The notes under the pieces are model-generated. The model was given only the letters and a program-made list of their open reading frames with translations. It did not search any database and was not told the origin of the DNA. Shown piece after piece: positions 17,825 through 28,730 of a DNA stretch of 31,474 bases (positions are counted from its first letter, which is position 1; each line of letters begins with the position of its first letter). The translations under genes and the position numbers were made by a program. The DNA comes from Amoeboradix gromovi (lineage: Eukaryota; Sanchytriomycota; Sanchytriomycetes; Sanchytriales; Sanchytriaceae), in contig JADGIF010000035.1 in NCBI GenBank assembly GCA_018985225.1, positions 1 to 31,474 on the forward strand, in the 5' to 3' direction.

Positions 17825-19102
17825 TTACTTTCTCTTTTGCTTGATACTTTTAACTTGGTGTAAAGTATCTTCTGCGTCCTCCTCCGGCTTGTTCTTTTTC
17901 TTTTTATTCGCCAAATCTTTCATCTGTTGACTTGCCATGTGATTAGCTTCATCAACACTATCCATTAAAATTTTAACAGCATTATCATCCAATTCGTACT
18001 TATCTAATTTCTTACTAATAGCATTTTCGATTCTCTGATAGACTTCAACATCATATTGAGTTACAAATGTTATGGTTTTGCCATGCCTACCAGCTCTTGC
18101 TGTCCTCCCTATTCTATGCAAGTAATTTTTTGAAGACAAGGGAACATCATAATTTATAACATAACCAACCTGAGGAATGTCCAAACCTCTAGAAGCAACA
18201 TCGGTACAGATAAGAATATTCTTATTTCCCGATTTAAACTTGTTCAAGGAAGCTAATCGTTTTTGTTGACTCATCTGGCCATGTAGAGGTACAGCACCGT
18301 TTAATCCTAGGTTACGAAGCATTAGAGATACCTTAGTTGTGGCGGCACAAGTAGCAGTAAACACAATGCAACTGTTACCCGAAAACTCATTCATCAGATA
18401 TACTAAATAACAATCTTTAAACTTTAAAGGGAAGAAAAGATAGTACTGCATTAAAGTGTCAACAGTCTCATACTTGGAATTCACTTCGATCTTCGCAGGA
18501 TTGTCTAGACAAGCACGCTGTAGCTTGTGCACTTTAGAAGTCATTGTGGCACTAAACAACATAGTTCTTCTTTCTTTTGGAATACATCTCATAATTAAGT
18601 CAATCTTGGGACCATAATCAGAATCCAAAAGTCTATCCGCCTCATCTAAGACTAAATATTTTGCCGACTTCAATGAAAATCCTTTTGTGTTTTCTAGATG
18701 ATCAGCCATTCTCCCTGGTGTGGCGACTACTATGTGCGGTTTACGCGAAAGAGCTATCTTTTGTTGGGTCATATCTACGCCTCCTACCAACACTGTACAA
18801 CGAACGCCAATTGTGGACCCTAATGCAGTACATTGCTCACCAATTTGAAATGCCAACTCCCGAGTTGGCGCCAGAATAACAGCATAAAAAGGACTAGGTT
18901 GTTTCCATAGGTGGTGAAGAATAGGAAGTACAAACGCAGCAGTTTTTCCTGATCCAGTTTTAGACAAACCAATTATATCTCTTCCTTCTAAGGCAATTGG
19001 AATTGCCTTCTTTTGAATTTCAGTAGGCTCCTTATAACCAACTGATTTACATGCGTCTACGAGCTCCGAAATTAATCCTAATTCAGAAAACATTTCCGAC
19101 AT
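17825..19102 (-). CDS. RRP3: DEAD-box RNA helicase, Rrp3/DDX47 type
   Basis: A 425-residue DEAD-box ATPase for pre-rRNA processing of the small ribosomal subunit. Motifs in order: Q-motif [14 protein letters not shown], motif [12 protein letters not shown], Ia [13 protein letters not shown], Ib [64 protein letters not shown]. The end is Lys-rich ([10 protein letters not shown], then KQKRK). The [10 protein letters not shown] start and [20 protein letters not shown] are Rrp3-like, and the length matches DDX47 (455) better than Dbp8 or Dbp4. The first ATG is at 19102. No AATAAA overlaps the stop. The 307-bp spacer up to thymidylate synthase holds nothing I recognise. Confidence 0.9.
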   Translation of the reverse strand: MSEMFSELGLISELVDACKSVGYKEPTEIQKKAIPIALEGRDIIGLSKTGSGKTAAFVLPILHHLWKQPSPFYAVILAPTRELAFQIGEQCTALGSTIGVRCTVLVGGVDMTQQKIALSRKPHIVVATPGRMADHLENTKGFSLKSAKYLVLDEADRLLDSDYGPKIDLIMRCIPKERRTMLFSATMTSKVHKLQRACLDNPAKIEVNSKYETVDTLMQYYLFFPLKFKDCYLVYLMNEFSGNSCIVFTATCAATTKVSLMLRNLGLNGAVPLHGQMSQQKRLASLNKFKSGNKNILICTDVASRGLDIPQVGYVINYDVPLSSKNYLHRIGRTARAGRHGKTITFVTQYDVEVYQRIENAISKKLDKYELDDNAVKILMDSVDEANHMASQQMKDLANKKKKNKPEEDAEDTLHQVKSIKQKRK

Positions 19103-19409
19103 GATTAACAAAAATAGACTGGGGGTAAAAGCGGATGATAAAATGAAAAAGAGATGGAGTGATCAGATGCCCAAAACCATAGCATATAATTCTTATCAGA
19201 TTTTTACTCTGACACCTAATAATGATTAACATTAGTATACTCAACAAGGAGGGCTGATAAAAACTTGTGTTTTGCAAGATAGAGACCAAGAGTGCGAATA
19301 TGACAATTGAGAAAGGAAGCAAGCTATGATTACTCACGAGTATACCTTGCCTAGAAGGAAGGCATGACCTTTCTGTCCAGGCATAAATAAGTTTAAACAA
19401 AGTGTTTAT

Positions 19410-20378
19410 TTATACAGCCATTTGCATATCAATCCTTCCGTGAGGTTTATAATCAATGATTTCCAAGTCCTTGAAAGATAACTCATCAATGTCTCTCGAA
19501 GAATTATTGATTTTCAGTTTAGGAAATGGGCGTGGAATTCTTTTTAGCTGTTCCTTTAAAGGTTCAACATGGTTGGAGTATACGTGAGCATCTCCCATAC
19601 AATGAATGAATTCATATGGAATAGTATCTGTGCAATGAGCGATAAGATAAACCAGTAACGCATAGCTGGCAATATTAAAGGGTACACCAAGTCCTAAATC
19701 ACAAGAGCGCTGATACATTTGACAAGATAAATAATTTTTTCCGTTATCATTCAGAGTAACATAAAATTGACACATTAAATGACAAGGTGGAAGAGCCATT
19801 TTATTTAGATCAGCGGGATTCCATGCGGTCAAAATCATCCTTCTATCAGTTGGGTTGTTCTTTATAGTATCAATAATTTCTTTTATTTGGTCTACGCCCT
19901 GTCCAGTATAATCATGATTTGGGCCTAGATATTTAGCTCCAAAATGGCGCCACTGAAATCCGTAGACTGGACCCAACTCCCCATTTTCATATGAGCACAG
20001 ATTGCGACTGTCCAAAAATTCTCTGCTACCATTGCCATTCCAAATTTTGATGTTTTTCTCTTGCAATTTCTTTATATGCACGCTACCTTTTAAAAACCAA
20101 AACAATTCTTCTGCAACACCTCTAAAGAATGTGCGCTTGCTCGTTAGCAATGGAAAAAACTCGTCAATTTTAAATCTTAGCTGGGGAGGTGCAAATAAAG
20201 ACAGAGTTCCTGTTCCTGTTCTGTCACCTCTTGATTGTCCTTGTTCAATAACAAATTTTACGAGGTTCAAGTACGCTTGTTCCTCGGCATTACCCGATTC
20301 TTCATCAGGTGCCTGCTGAAAAATTGAAGAATTTGAGAAGAGTACCATTTCTCCAATGTCAGAGCACATTGGCGACAT
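19410..20378 (-). CDS. TYMS: Thymidylate synthase
   Basis: Makes dTMP from dUMP with methylene-tetrahydrofolate. It has 322 residues and the full family pattern: SRGDRTGTGTLSLF (phosphate loop), FWFLKGS, WNGNGSREFLDSR, GPVYGFQWRHFGA, the arginine pair DRR (179-180), the active site ALPPCHLMCQFYV with Cys199, QRSCDLGLGVPFNIASYALL, HVYSNHVEPLKEQL and the C-terminal DMQMAV. It is not fused to dihydrofolate reductase, unlike in plants and many protists, which favours an opisthokont or relative. The first 30 residues are variable, so a start at Met11 is also possible. AATAAA (complement of 19405-19410) overlaps the stop. Confidence 0.97.
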   Translation of the reverse strand: MSPMCSDIGEMVLFSNSSIFQQAPDEESGNAEEQAYLNLVKFVIEQGQSRGDRTGTGTLSLFAPPQLRFKIDEFFPLLTSKRTFFRGVAEELFWFLKGSVHIKKLQEKNIKIWNGNGSREFLDSRNLCSYENGELGPVYGFQWRHFGAKYLGPNHDYTGQGVDQIKEIIDTIKNNPTDRRMILTAWNPADLNKMALPPCHLMCQFYVTLNDNGKNYLSCQMYQRSCDLGLGVPFNIASYALLVYLIAHCTDTIPYEFIHCMGDAHVYSNHVEPLKEQLKRIPRPFPKLKINNSSRDIDELSFKDLEIIDYKPHGRIDMQMAV

Positions 20379-20500
20379 TCTCTCCTCAGTAAAGTCTGGT
20401 TTGTAAGAAAATCAAGAGTTATCATGGAGAGTATGACGAGTTATTAATATAACTATAGAAGGCAATCAATCAGGGTAGAGTTTGTGTAATCACTATAAAT

Positions 20501-20961
20501 GGGACACCAAATATAAAAACTAGACTAACTGGTTTTTAGAGAAGGTGCACCATACTGAGGAAATGCTATCATTAATAAAAGATCTTCTATTGTACCAATT
20601 TTCTTTCATTGCTTTCAATCCCCTCTACAAAATAAAACTAGAAGACCCTGCATCTCGTTCAAATATATGAGGTCTTTGAGCATCTAAGCAAAAGGTGCAT
20701 TTTCTTAGACGGTACTCTTTTCTAGAGTCATTTTGTAATGTTATACTAACATCATTACTCTTATCTATTCTAGTTTCTACAGAGTAATAGTGATATTTTA
20801 TTTGAAATAAAGATTGGATGAAAGAGTAAGAGAATAGCTGTACAGAATATTTATTTTCCTTTTATACTCGTCAACTCCGCAACTAGCTGAATGTCCACTC
20901 GCCTCTTAAATAATGTTCCAAGTTGTTACTGAAAGTTAGTCCAGTTTATATTTGATGTCCC
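20501..20961 (+). mobile_element. MITE-like TIR element, copy 4
   Basis: 461 bp with intact inverted ends: GGGACACCAAATATAAAAAC at the left and the complement of GGGACATCAAATATAAAC at the right. It is nearly the same as copy 5, which is inverted, over most of its length. It contains the central palindrome around 20736-20760 and, reading backwards, a TATAAAAGG sequence near 20855. Flanks are ...ATAAAT and ATATGT..., with no clear target duplication beyond a possible AT. It sits between thymidylate synthase and TOP2. Confidence 0.85.
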
Positions 20962-21134
20962 ATATGTAATAAACTGAACTAAAATCCATTACTTTAGCAT
21001 CTGCTTGTGTAGCGAATGATATGGAATAAATCGTTATTGCTAACTTTATGAGATCGATTGTAGCAATTGCTCTTTCTAGCATTTGTATACGATATTCAAA
21101 ATGCCTTGATCTTGGGATTTATAAAAAGCTTTAT

Positions 21135-24100
21135 TTAATCTGAATCTTCGATTACAAATACGCTGTCATCGGCTTCTTCCATGTCTTCAAATTGAGAATC
21201 CGACTCTATAGTATATTTGACTTTTCGTATTCTTTTTGTGTGTGCAGCCTTTGGCAGAGATTCATCCATTTGCTTGTCATTCGAAATACTACTCTCATCG
21301 CTAACTTGAATAAAGCTGTCTATTTTTTTGATCTTCCCAACAGTCTTTGTTATAGGTTCATCATCACTAGAGTTTGCTTTGCTGCGCTTATCCTGTAATA
21401 TAACAATTTCATCATCCGATGTGACTATAACAGGCTTGCTACTTTTTGAGTTGGGTTTTTTTCTTTTTTTAGCTGGCTCTAATTCACTAGATGCTCTCTT
21501 TTTTGGTTCTGGAGATTTGCTCAATCCTAAGTTAGTTTCTGTTACGCTGCTCTTTCTTTGCCTTCATCATTAGCATTACTCTCTCTTTTGGATCTAGGTT
21601 ACCAGTTGGTTTAAATAGTGGATCCAGAGTTGTCTGTTTACTTGGAGCAACTACTGATGGAGTAAAAAATGATCCTACCTTTGAATTTCCCACTGGTTTC
21701 ATTTCTGTCTTTTGCTTGGCTTTTTTAGTCTTTTTTTTAGATGCGGTGTTACTTGACCCGCTTTGCAATGGCGCCTGAAGTTCTCTCTGTCTTAATACCT
21801 CTAGAAAATCATCCAAATCTGCATTCCACAAGTCTTCGATGGTCTTCAACTCCAATTCTTCTTTTTCTTTGCTCTTACTGCATATGTCAGCAGATAATGC
21901 ATCCACTTTTTCCTTAGTTAAGCTGTATATAGGCATGTTCAATAAATAATGATAATTTCCCTCGATTTTGTCAAATTGCAGCTTCAGTAACTCTGATTCT
22001 ATAATTGACTGCTTTTTATTTTTAATTATCAGCTCGTCGTTTATGATTAGCATGATAAATCGCTGCTTATTAGTCAGCAACAACAACTCCTTGCTCATAA
22101 GTTGGAGCATCAAAGTTTTGCGCTTCCTATACATTGCGTATCTCACGGCGTAGAATTCTTTTAGTATATCACTCACAGTGTTGTATCTATGTATCTTGTT
22201 ATCCTTGTCAAAGCACACTAAATTGCTGGTAGATATAGTGCTAGTCAGTTTTAGTTTCTTCACTATATCCTGCTGTTTAATACCCAGATCCGTAAAGTTG
22301 ATAATAAAATGTACTAATTGATCTGTGTGGTATTCCTTGTAATCATGGATATACGATTTGGAAATCCATGCCTCTAATAGTTCTTTGAATGACTGGGTCC
22401 ACACTCCGATCGGTAATTCAGTAACTGTCAGTACCTTATCTTCAAATGAAAACAACCCACTGATCTTGTATTTACCGTCACTTACAATTTCCATTTTACC
22501 AGTCCAGTTGCGATAAAACGGATGCATCTCATTAGGTTCTAACCCGAGCATCATCTGTTTTATATTGTTGACTATATCTACGGGATTATAGTTTGGAATG
22601 TTAGTACTCCAACCAGTTCCGATTCCGCTTGTGCCATTAACTAGAACCATCGGAATAATCGGAATGTAATACGATGGCTCTATATCCTGACCATCGTCAT
22701 TTAAATAGTTTAGCAAGCCATCGTCCTTTGTATTGTATATATGTCTGGTAGCGGGAGACAATTGCGTAAATATATACCTTGCACTTGCAGCATCTTTGCC
22801 GCCATTTAGTCTAGTACCAAATTGACCAATAGGTTCTAACAAGTTTATATTGTTACTCCCAATAAAATCTTGAGCCAAATTTATTATAGTCAGGTTGAGA
22901 CTTTGCTCCCCATGATGATATGCACTGTGCTCAGCTACGTACCCACTTAACTGCGCTACTTTGACCTCATTTACTAAGTTACGCTTAAAGCACCCAAATA
23001 AGACCTTACGTTGACCTGGTTTTAAACCATCAATAACAGAAGGAATAGATCGAGCATTGTCTGCCATACTAAACAGTATCAACTCTTTATTAATGAATTC
23101 AGTAATAGCTAGATGCTGCCTGCTATGATCCAAATAAGTACCAGGTATGAAGTTGCTCAGCCACTCTTTACGCTCGTCTGCTTTACTTTTGCTAAAAGCT
23201 AGTAACAACGCTTCTCTATCGATCGGTGTACTAGGAAGAAAGGGCTTAATATGTGTAGTCAAGTTACTAAAATAAACCTTGGCATCAGCAGCCGTCGAGG
23301 TACCTAGACCCTTGTAATACTTGCACGACCATCCTGTTGAGTGAGATTCTTTCCAAGAATTATATTCCGGAAGAGTAAAGAATATTTCGCTCTGTTTTGC
23401 CCGTGAATTGGTTGCCTTGATAATTGGAGTAACAAACTCCTTTAGGAACCCATCAACTTGTAATAAACTTGGCCAGTAAGTGTCCAAGAAATTAATAATT
23501 AATCCTTTAATATGACTACCGTCACTATCTTGATCAGCCATCATCATTATGGATCCGTATCGTAGAGAATCCACATTGGTATACTTCTTGTTGTGCTGTA
23601 ATCCCAATATCTTTTTCAAATTTTGTATTTCTTGATTAGCAAGAACCTGATTGGTATTGGCATCCCTGGTATTTAAAAGCTTACCGCGTAATGGAAAACA
23701 TCCATAGTTATCTCTGCCAACTACACTAATGCCACAAACGGCCAACGATTTGGCACTGTCTCCTTCTGTTAGTATTAATACGCAGTTCTTAGCCAGTCTT
23801 GTGCCGGCATTGTTAGCGTCGTCTAACTTTGGAATTCCACTAATTACACTGCGCTTGGAGCCATCAGTCTTTTTCAAGTCTTTATTAGTTTTTAACTTCA
23901 AGAAATCAATACATTGCTCAACTATAGAGCTAGAAATCAACTTCTTGATAAATGCTTCGGAGGGTTCGTATTTGCTTCCAAACTTGGACTGAATTGTAGT
24001 CAAGTGCTCTTTGGTTTGTGAATCAAACGAGGGATTCTGGATTAAGCAATTAATAAACAAAAACATCTGGTTTTTTATCTGAAAGTTTTTCAAGTTACTT

Positions 24101-25140
24101 TTTTTATGTTTCTTCTTGATTTGCTCATGTACTAAATCAGCAAATTTATCGCTAATCTTCAAAACATGAGGACCGCCTTTAAAAGTATTTATATTATTTA
24201 CAAATGAACAGTGTTGAAACTGACCATTACTAGGAATGATTGCAACTTCCCAATTAGGTTGAATATCAAACAAAACAGTGGGAGGTACCTCAGAATCGTT
24301 TTCTAATTGAATTGCTTCGGAGTATAAAGAACAATAATCCTTGAAGTTTTTGATAGGTATTTTGTTACCGTTTAAATAAACGTTGATTGACTTGACAGTT
24401 CCAGCTAGATCAAAAGCCCTTTTAGTCATCAAACCCACAATATCTTCATCAAGTAGTTTCATGTTGAATTTATCAAGATCAGGATAGAACGTAACACAGG
24501 TATAGTCCTTTGATTTGCAGGGAGTGATAACAGGAGTATTAATAACACTCATGTTAGAATCGAAAACCTGAACGTATTTTTTTGATTTTTTGGAATCAAC
24601 AGTTTCGACAATAAATTTTGAACTAAACACGTTGCATAATTTAGCGCCATATCCATTTCTACCACCTGTAGTTTTCTTTTTAGAGTCATCGAAATTACTA
24701 CTAGTTAATAAATGCCCAAAGATTAACTCAGGAACCCAGACTTTCTCTATTGAATGTTTCTCGATAGGAATACCCTGACCATCGTTCTTGACGCTAACTC
24801 TGTTCTCTTTAACGTTAATTTCGACTCTGATTTCCTTCATATTTTTGTCTCGCTGAGCATTGTCCGCGGCATTAACTAAAATTTCATCGAATATTTTATA
24901 CAAACCAGGAACAAATGATATGGTCTTTTTTGTCATCTTGTTGTTGTTGTCTACTATCCACATTTCCTGTGTCGCTTTCTCTATTGAACCAATGTATGTA
25001 TCTGGACGTAATAAAATATGTTCTAATTGTGTCTTTTTTTGATAAATATGCTCAACAGATCTATCAGATGCAGTCTTATCGACCTTTAAAAAGCTTATTT
25101 GGCTTTCTTCATCAAAATCTGAAGTTTCTGTAGATGACAT
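21135..25140 (-). CDS. TOP2: DNA topoisomerase II (two exons)
   Basis: Exon 1 is 25140-21546 and exon 2 is 21526-21135, giving 1,328 residues after removal of a 19-nt phase-1 intron. The GHKL ATPase has DNAQRDKN and GGRNGYGAKLCNVFS (about 160-175). The TOPRIM domain has LTEGDSAKS (about 458-466), PLRGKLLN and MMMADQDSDGSH (about 533-544). The catalytic tyrosine is in SARYIFTQLS near 787. After about 1,130 there is a Lys/Ser-rich tail. The second exon supplies 130 residues of charged tail (LSKSPEPKKRASSELEPAKK onward, ending VFVIEDSD), typical of TOP2 C-termini. AATAAA (complement of 21130-21135) overlaps the stop of exon 2, supporting this as the real 3' end. Confidence 0.95.
21527..21545 (-). 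other. 19-nt spliceosomal intron in TOP2
   Basis: On the coding strand GTAACAGAAACTAACTTAG. It contains ACTAAC, close to the yeast branch-point consensus, at positions 10-15, and ends TTAG. Unspliced, translation stops inside it (KKEQRNRN*). Spliced, KKEQ-R-LSKSPEPKK continues for 130 residues with the composition of a TOP2 tail. Confidence 0.9.
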
Positions 25141-25312
25141 TGTTAGAACCCCCGAATTTGCAAAATTAAATCACAAAAACATCCAAGAGAAAAACTGGAA
25201 TAACTAAAAATTTCAACATTCCCAATACGAGTATCTTTCCTTGCAAAATTTTACTTCAATAATAACAACTAGATCAAGTATTTGAAAATAGGACTTATTG
25301 ATAAATCCATCT

Positions 25313-25794
25313 GGGACATCAAATATAAAAACTGGACTAACTTTCTGTAACAACTTTGAACATTACTTCAGCTTTATTAATTCTATGGATTTAAGAGGCG
25401 AGTGGATATTCAGCTAGTTGCGGAGTTGACGAGTATAAAAGGAAAATAAATATTCTGTACAACTATTCTCTTACCCTTTCATCCAATCTTTATCTCAAAT
25501 AAAATATCACTATTACACTGTAAAAACTAGAATAGATAAGAGTAATGATGTCAGTATAACATTAAATGACTCTAGAAAAGAGTACCGTCTAAGAAAATGC
25601 ACCTTTTGCTTAGATGCTCAAAAGACCTCATATATTTGAACGAGATGCAGGGTCTTCTACTTTTATTTTGAAAAGAGGAATACAATCAATGAAAGAAAAT
25701 TGGTATAATAGAAAATCTTTTATTAATGATAGTATCTCCTCTGTATGGAGCACCTTTAAATACGAGTTAGTCTAGTTTTTATATTTGGTGTCCC
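25313..25794 (-). mobile_element. MITE-like TIR element, copy 5 (inverted)
   Basis: 482 bp, the longest intact copy. It starts GGGACATCAAATATAAAAAC and ends TTTTTATATTTGGTGTCCC. Its flanks, ATCT on the left and AGAT on the right, are inverted rather than direct repeats, so either the TIR extends by 4 bp here or this is chance. It has the TATAAAAGG sequence near 25434 and the palindrome near 25540-25565. It lies upstream of TOP2 and downstream of the unknown gene at 25939. Confidence 0.85.
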
Positions 25795-25938
25795 AGATAA
25801 TACCATCTGCTAAAAGCATTCTAGCCATTTGGCGTAATAGAGAAGACCTAAATATCCTGCATTTGCTCAATTAAAACCTCTAGCAAGAATCACTACTGAA
25901 GCAATAAAATCTATGTAGTCACGGTAGATATCATTTAT

Positions 25939-27561
25939 TTAGTATGGTATTGAGCACTTCTTCCTATACATCCCACGCCCTAATCTTCCAGCGTGTCTAA
26001 TATACCGACCACTTCTCCTTGCGTGTCCTCTTCCTCTTGTAAATCTTTCAGCTCTTCCTCTCAAAAGTCGACGACCTCGAATACTTCTTCCAGATTCAAG
26101 CCTGCTCTCGATAGCGGTAAATTGTTTTACACCAATGTCCTTTCTTCTATCCTTATGCTCTGCTCTTAGCTTAGCGACATCATTACTTTCATTTTCTGGT
26201 AGTGTAACGTTGAGTAAGTGATACTTTCCATAGTTACTCTCATTTACATTTTGTGCTTCCAAATCTAAAACGGAACTTACTGAATCCTTGCTTAATAATT
26301 GTAACTTTTTATGTTTCAGCTCAACAAGATGTTCAGGGTGTATCTTCAACAAAGAAGCAACCAAAAATCCAACTTGGAAACCCTTTTCATAGCTTGGCGT
26401 ATCATATATAGAATATCTATTATTTTCAGTAATGTTTGAATAACTTGAAGAAAAATCAGCAGAAAGGTCCAGCATTTCGATTTCTTGATTATTAAAACAA
26501 GGCGATATATCAGGGAAGGCCAGGTTAGCGTCAGCTTGCAAGGATTTCTGGAATTTGTATATTGAACTTACATCAATGCTTGAGGATTGACCCATACTGA
26601 AAGGAATGAGCTTCAATGCCATGTCCCTATTAAAATAGTCAAACTCTTTGGGTGGGTGATTGATATAGTAGTGCTGTAATGGATTAAACAATGGAAAATC
26701 TGATTTGTTTTGATTTAATTCGAATTTAGTCATATTATAAGGCAGCTTTATAGCATACAAAGATGACAAATCTTTGTTGAAGCTAAAGTCGTACGATTTA
26801 CAGGACACGCGAACGTGTTTAAATGGGTTTCTAATTCCCAGCTGCACTTGTAATCCAAACAACTTGGGCAAATGATTGCCTTGAGTAACATTGAGCACTT
26901 TTGTGTAAAAAGGCTTTATGTCAACAATATTAAAATAATTCAGATCTTTGCACCATCTATACAAATTGTCTGGTAATTCAAGATAAAGTGCATTGTACAA
27001 GCAAGCAATTTCAGTTATCCCATTAAAACAATATATATTAACATTATTGTTGCTCAATTTGCAAAGCACACTAGAGAACAAGAACTGGATGCCTTGATGA
27101 TTTACTTGGTACTGGCCAGGGATGTATCGCAGGCCATATAACGCATGTATATTAAAATCCATACCAGTCTTTTGTAAGTACTCGCGGTTCTTAGCATTTA
27201 GGGTGACACGCTCGCCAGGATATATTCTGAAGTAGTAGTTGCTACATATGTAGCCTTTTTCAGTTTTGGACCAGAAACTGACACTCCAAGACCAAATACA
27301 GCCATAAGTGGAGATATACTTGAGGGTATTATATTTGTCGTCAAGCTTAGGGGCATGTAACTTACCAGGAGTACCCATGGTGCTATAATCTGACTTCATA
27401 ACACAGTAATCACATTCATTCGCATCTTGATTAACTTTTGCAACAATGTCATCATTAAAGTTTCTTGAATCTACGACTGTTACATCAGGTCTATCAAATC
27501 CATGGAGTCTTGTAATTTTTAAATGGAACTGAGAATCATTCGGTCTAGAAATAGCCAACAT
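25939..27561 (-). CDS. Protein of unknown function with Arg/Gly-rich basic tail
   Basis: Not recognised. 540 residues from the first ATG (27561). The first 330 residues look globular and rich in aromatic and Cys residues (ECDYCVMKSDYS, TYGCIWSWSVSFWSKT, SNYYFRIYPGERVTL). A polar middle follows, with a helix-like EKGFQVGFLVASLLKIHPEH near 405-425. The last 60 residues are strongly basic with RG/GR repeats (ESGRSIRGRRLLRGRAERFT, then RGRGHARRSGRY and GRLGRGMYRKK), like RNA-binding GAR-type tails. No signal peptide or membrane segment. AATAAA (complement of 25934-25939) overlaps the stop, as in neighbouring real genes. A cellular RNA-binding protein or a domesticated element gene are both possible. 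Confidence 0.7.
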   Translation of the reverse strand: MLAISRPNDSQFHLKITRLHGFDRPDVTVVDSRNFNDDIVAKVNQDANECDYCVMKSDYSTMGTPGKLHAPKLDDKYNTLKYISTYGCIWSWSVSFWSKTEKGYICSNYYFRIYPGERVTLNAKNREYLQKTGMDFNIHALYGLRYIPGQYQVNHQGIQFLFSSVLCKLSNNNVNIYCFNGITEIACLYNALYLELPDNLYRWCKDLNYFNIVDIKPFYTKVLNVTQGNHLPKLFGLQVQLGIRNPFKHVRVSCKSYDFSFNKDLSSLYAIKLPYNMTKFELNQNKSDFPLFNPLQHYYINHPPKEFDYFNRDMALKLIPFSMGQSSSIDVSSIYKFQKSLQADANLAFPDISPCFNNQEIEMLDLSADFSSSYSNITENNRYSIYDTPSYEKGFQVGFLVASLLKIHPEHLVELKHKKLQLLSKDSVSSVLDLEAQNVNESNYGKYHLLNVTLPENESNDVAKLRAEHKDRRKDIGVKQFTAIESRLESGRSIRGRRLLRGRAERFTRGRGHARRSGRYIRHAGRLGRGMYRKKCSIPY

Positions 27562-27822
27562 ACAATAAAGTTGTTTCAAAAAATAAACAACGCAATAGCA
27601 GCCTCTACACACTTAAAGATCGTACATATCTTTAGACAACGCTGTGAGGAATTAAATTCTTACAATTTCGTACCAGAATGGAATAAGGAATTTCCATTTT
27701 TCTAGTACCGATTTTAAGTAATTCATAATCTAATTCTTGAAATGAAGTGCTCTAAGAAGAAATTATGAGCCGTTTATTCTCAAAACGGATTGCAAAGCAA
27801 TTATCCCTTCGTTTCATATTTA

Positions 27823-28730
27823 ATGGTTGAGAAGAAATCCATAAATTGGACAAACCTGGCGGTTGGTGGGTTTATTCAAATTTTAGAGGTGTCCACTCTT
27901 GGTCAACCGTTCGAGGTTCTGAAGACACATATGGCTGCCCAGCGTGGAGATAACTTAAGGGCAGCAATTCGTAAAACTTACCAACGAGGCGGTATATTTG
28001 GATATTGGCAGGGATTGGTTCCTTGGGCCTGGATAGAGGCAGGAACGAAAGGTGCAGTATTAATGTTTACAAGCTATGAGGTTGAGCACATTTTAAAGAA
28101 TTTTGGGGTTTCGAGCACTCTAGCAGCTGTCTCTGGAGGTGCTATCGGTGGAGTGGCACAAGCTTACACTACCATGGGATTTTGTACATTTATGAAGACT
28201 GTTGAGGTTACTCGCCTTAAGGATGGTAGGGGAACATTAGAAGTTGCTGCTTCCGTTTGGAAAGCAGAGGGCTGGAAAGGAATGAACAAGGGTGTAAGTG
28301 CAGTAGCTCTACGCCAAATGACCAACTGGGGTAGCAGATTTGGTATCTCAAGATTTGTGGAATCGCTCATGAAAGGTAGTTCTGATAGAAAGCTTTCAAG
28401 ATCTGAAAAGGTATTATCCAGCGCCATAGGTGGCGCTTTAGCTTGCTGGAATCAGCCGTTTGAAGTCATTAGAGTAGAAATGCAGAGTCAGCTGAAAGAT
28501 AAATCTCAAAAAAACTTTGGGTTCATCGACACAGCCAAGTTTATTTATTCAAGAAACGGAATTTCAGGATTTTATCGTGGTGTGACACCTAGGGTATGTC
28601 TTGGTGTATATTTGACAATTTGCATGGTATCATTTAATTTATCTAGGTGTTTGGTGGTGATGAAGCCAAGGCAGCAGTAGCAAAATGGCAAAAAGACAAA
28701 AAGTTGAAGCAATCAAGTAAAGATATTTAA
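27823..28730 (+). CDS. YHM2: Mitochondrial carrier, Yhm2 (citrate/oxoglutarate) type, two exons
   Basis: Exon 1 is 27823-28626 and exon 2 is 28647-28730, giving 295 residues, normal for SLC25 carriers. Three repeats: the first has PFEVLKTHM and the third PFEVIRVEMQ, both carrier signatures. The second has MGFCTFMKTVEVTR in place of the usual Pro motif, as in Yhm2. NLAVGGFIQILEVSTLGQPF at the start and YRGVTPRVCLGVYLTICM near the end also fit. Unspliced, the frame ends in an unrelated tail. Splicing a 20-nt intron gives MVFGGDEAKAAVAKWQKDKK, a carrier-like last helix. Yhm2 exchanges citrate for oxoglutarate across the inner membrane. The new stop overlaps AATAAA (28729-28734), supporting the spliced end. 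The 3' end overlaps the tyrosinase gene by 18 nt. Confidence 0.85.
28627..28646 (+). other. 20-nt spliceosomal intron in the YHM2-like gene
   Basis: GTATCATTTAATTTATCTAG. It lies between codons (phase 0). It has GTA and TAG ends and a TTTAAT motif, but the likely branch A sits 9 nt before the end rather than 5. Frame restoration requires a length of 2 modulo 3, so 19 is ruled out here. The only longer alternative, 53 nt from GTATGT at 28594, would delete a conserved carrier segment. Confidence 0.75.

Noticed and set aside
19083-19400. 105-codon minus-strand frame overlapping the RRP3 start
   Set aside because: It begins with TTG, overlaps a secure gene in another frame and has no family signal.
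28594-28646. Alternative 53-nt YHM2 intron starting at yeast-like GTATGT
   Set aside because: It keeps the frame but would delete the conserved VCLGVYLTICM carrier segment; the 20-nt version keeps it.
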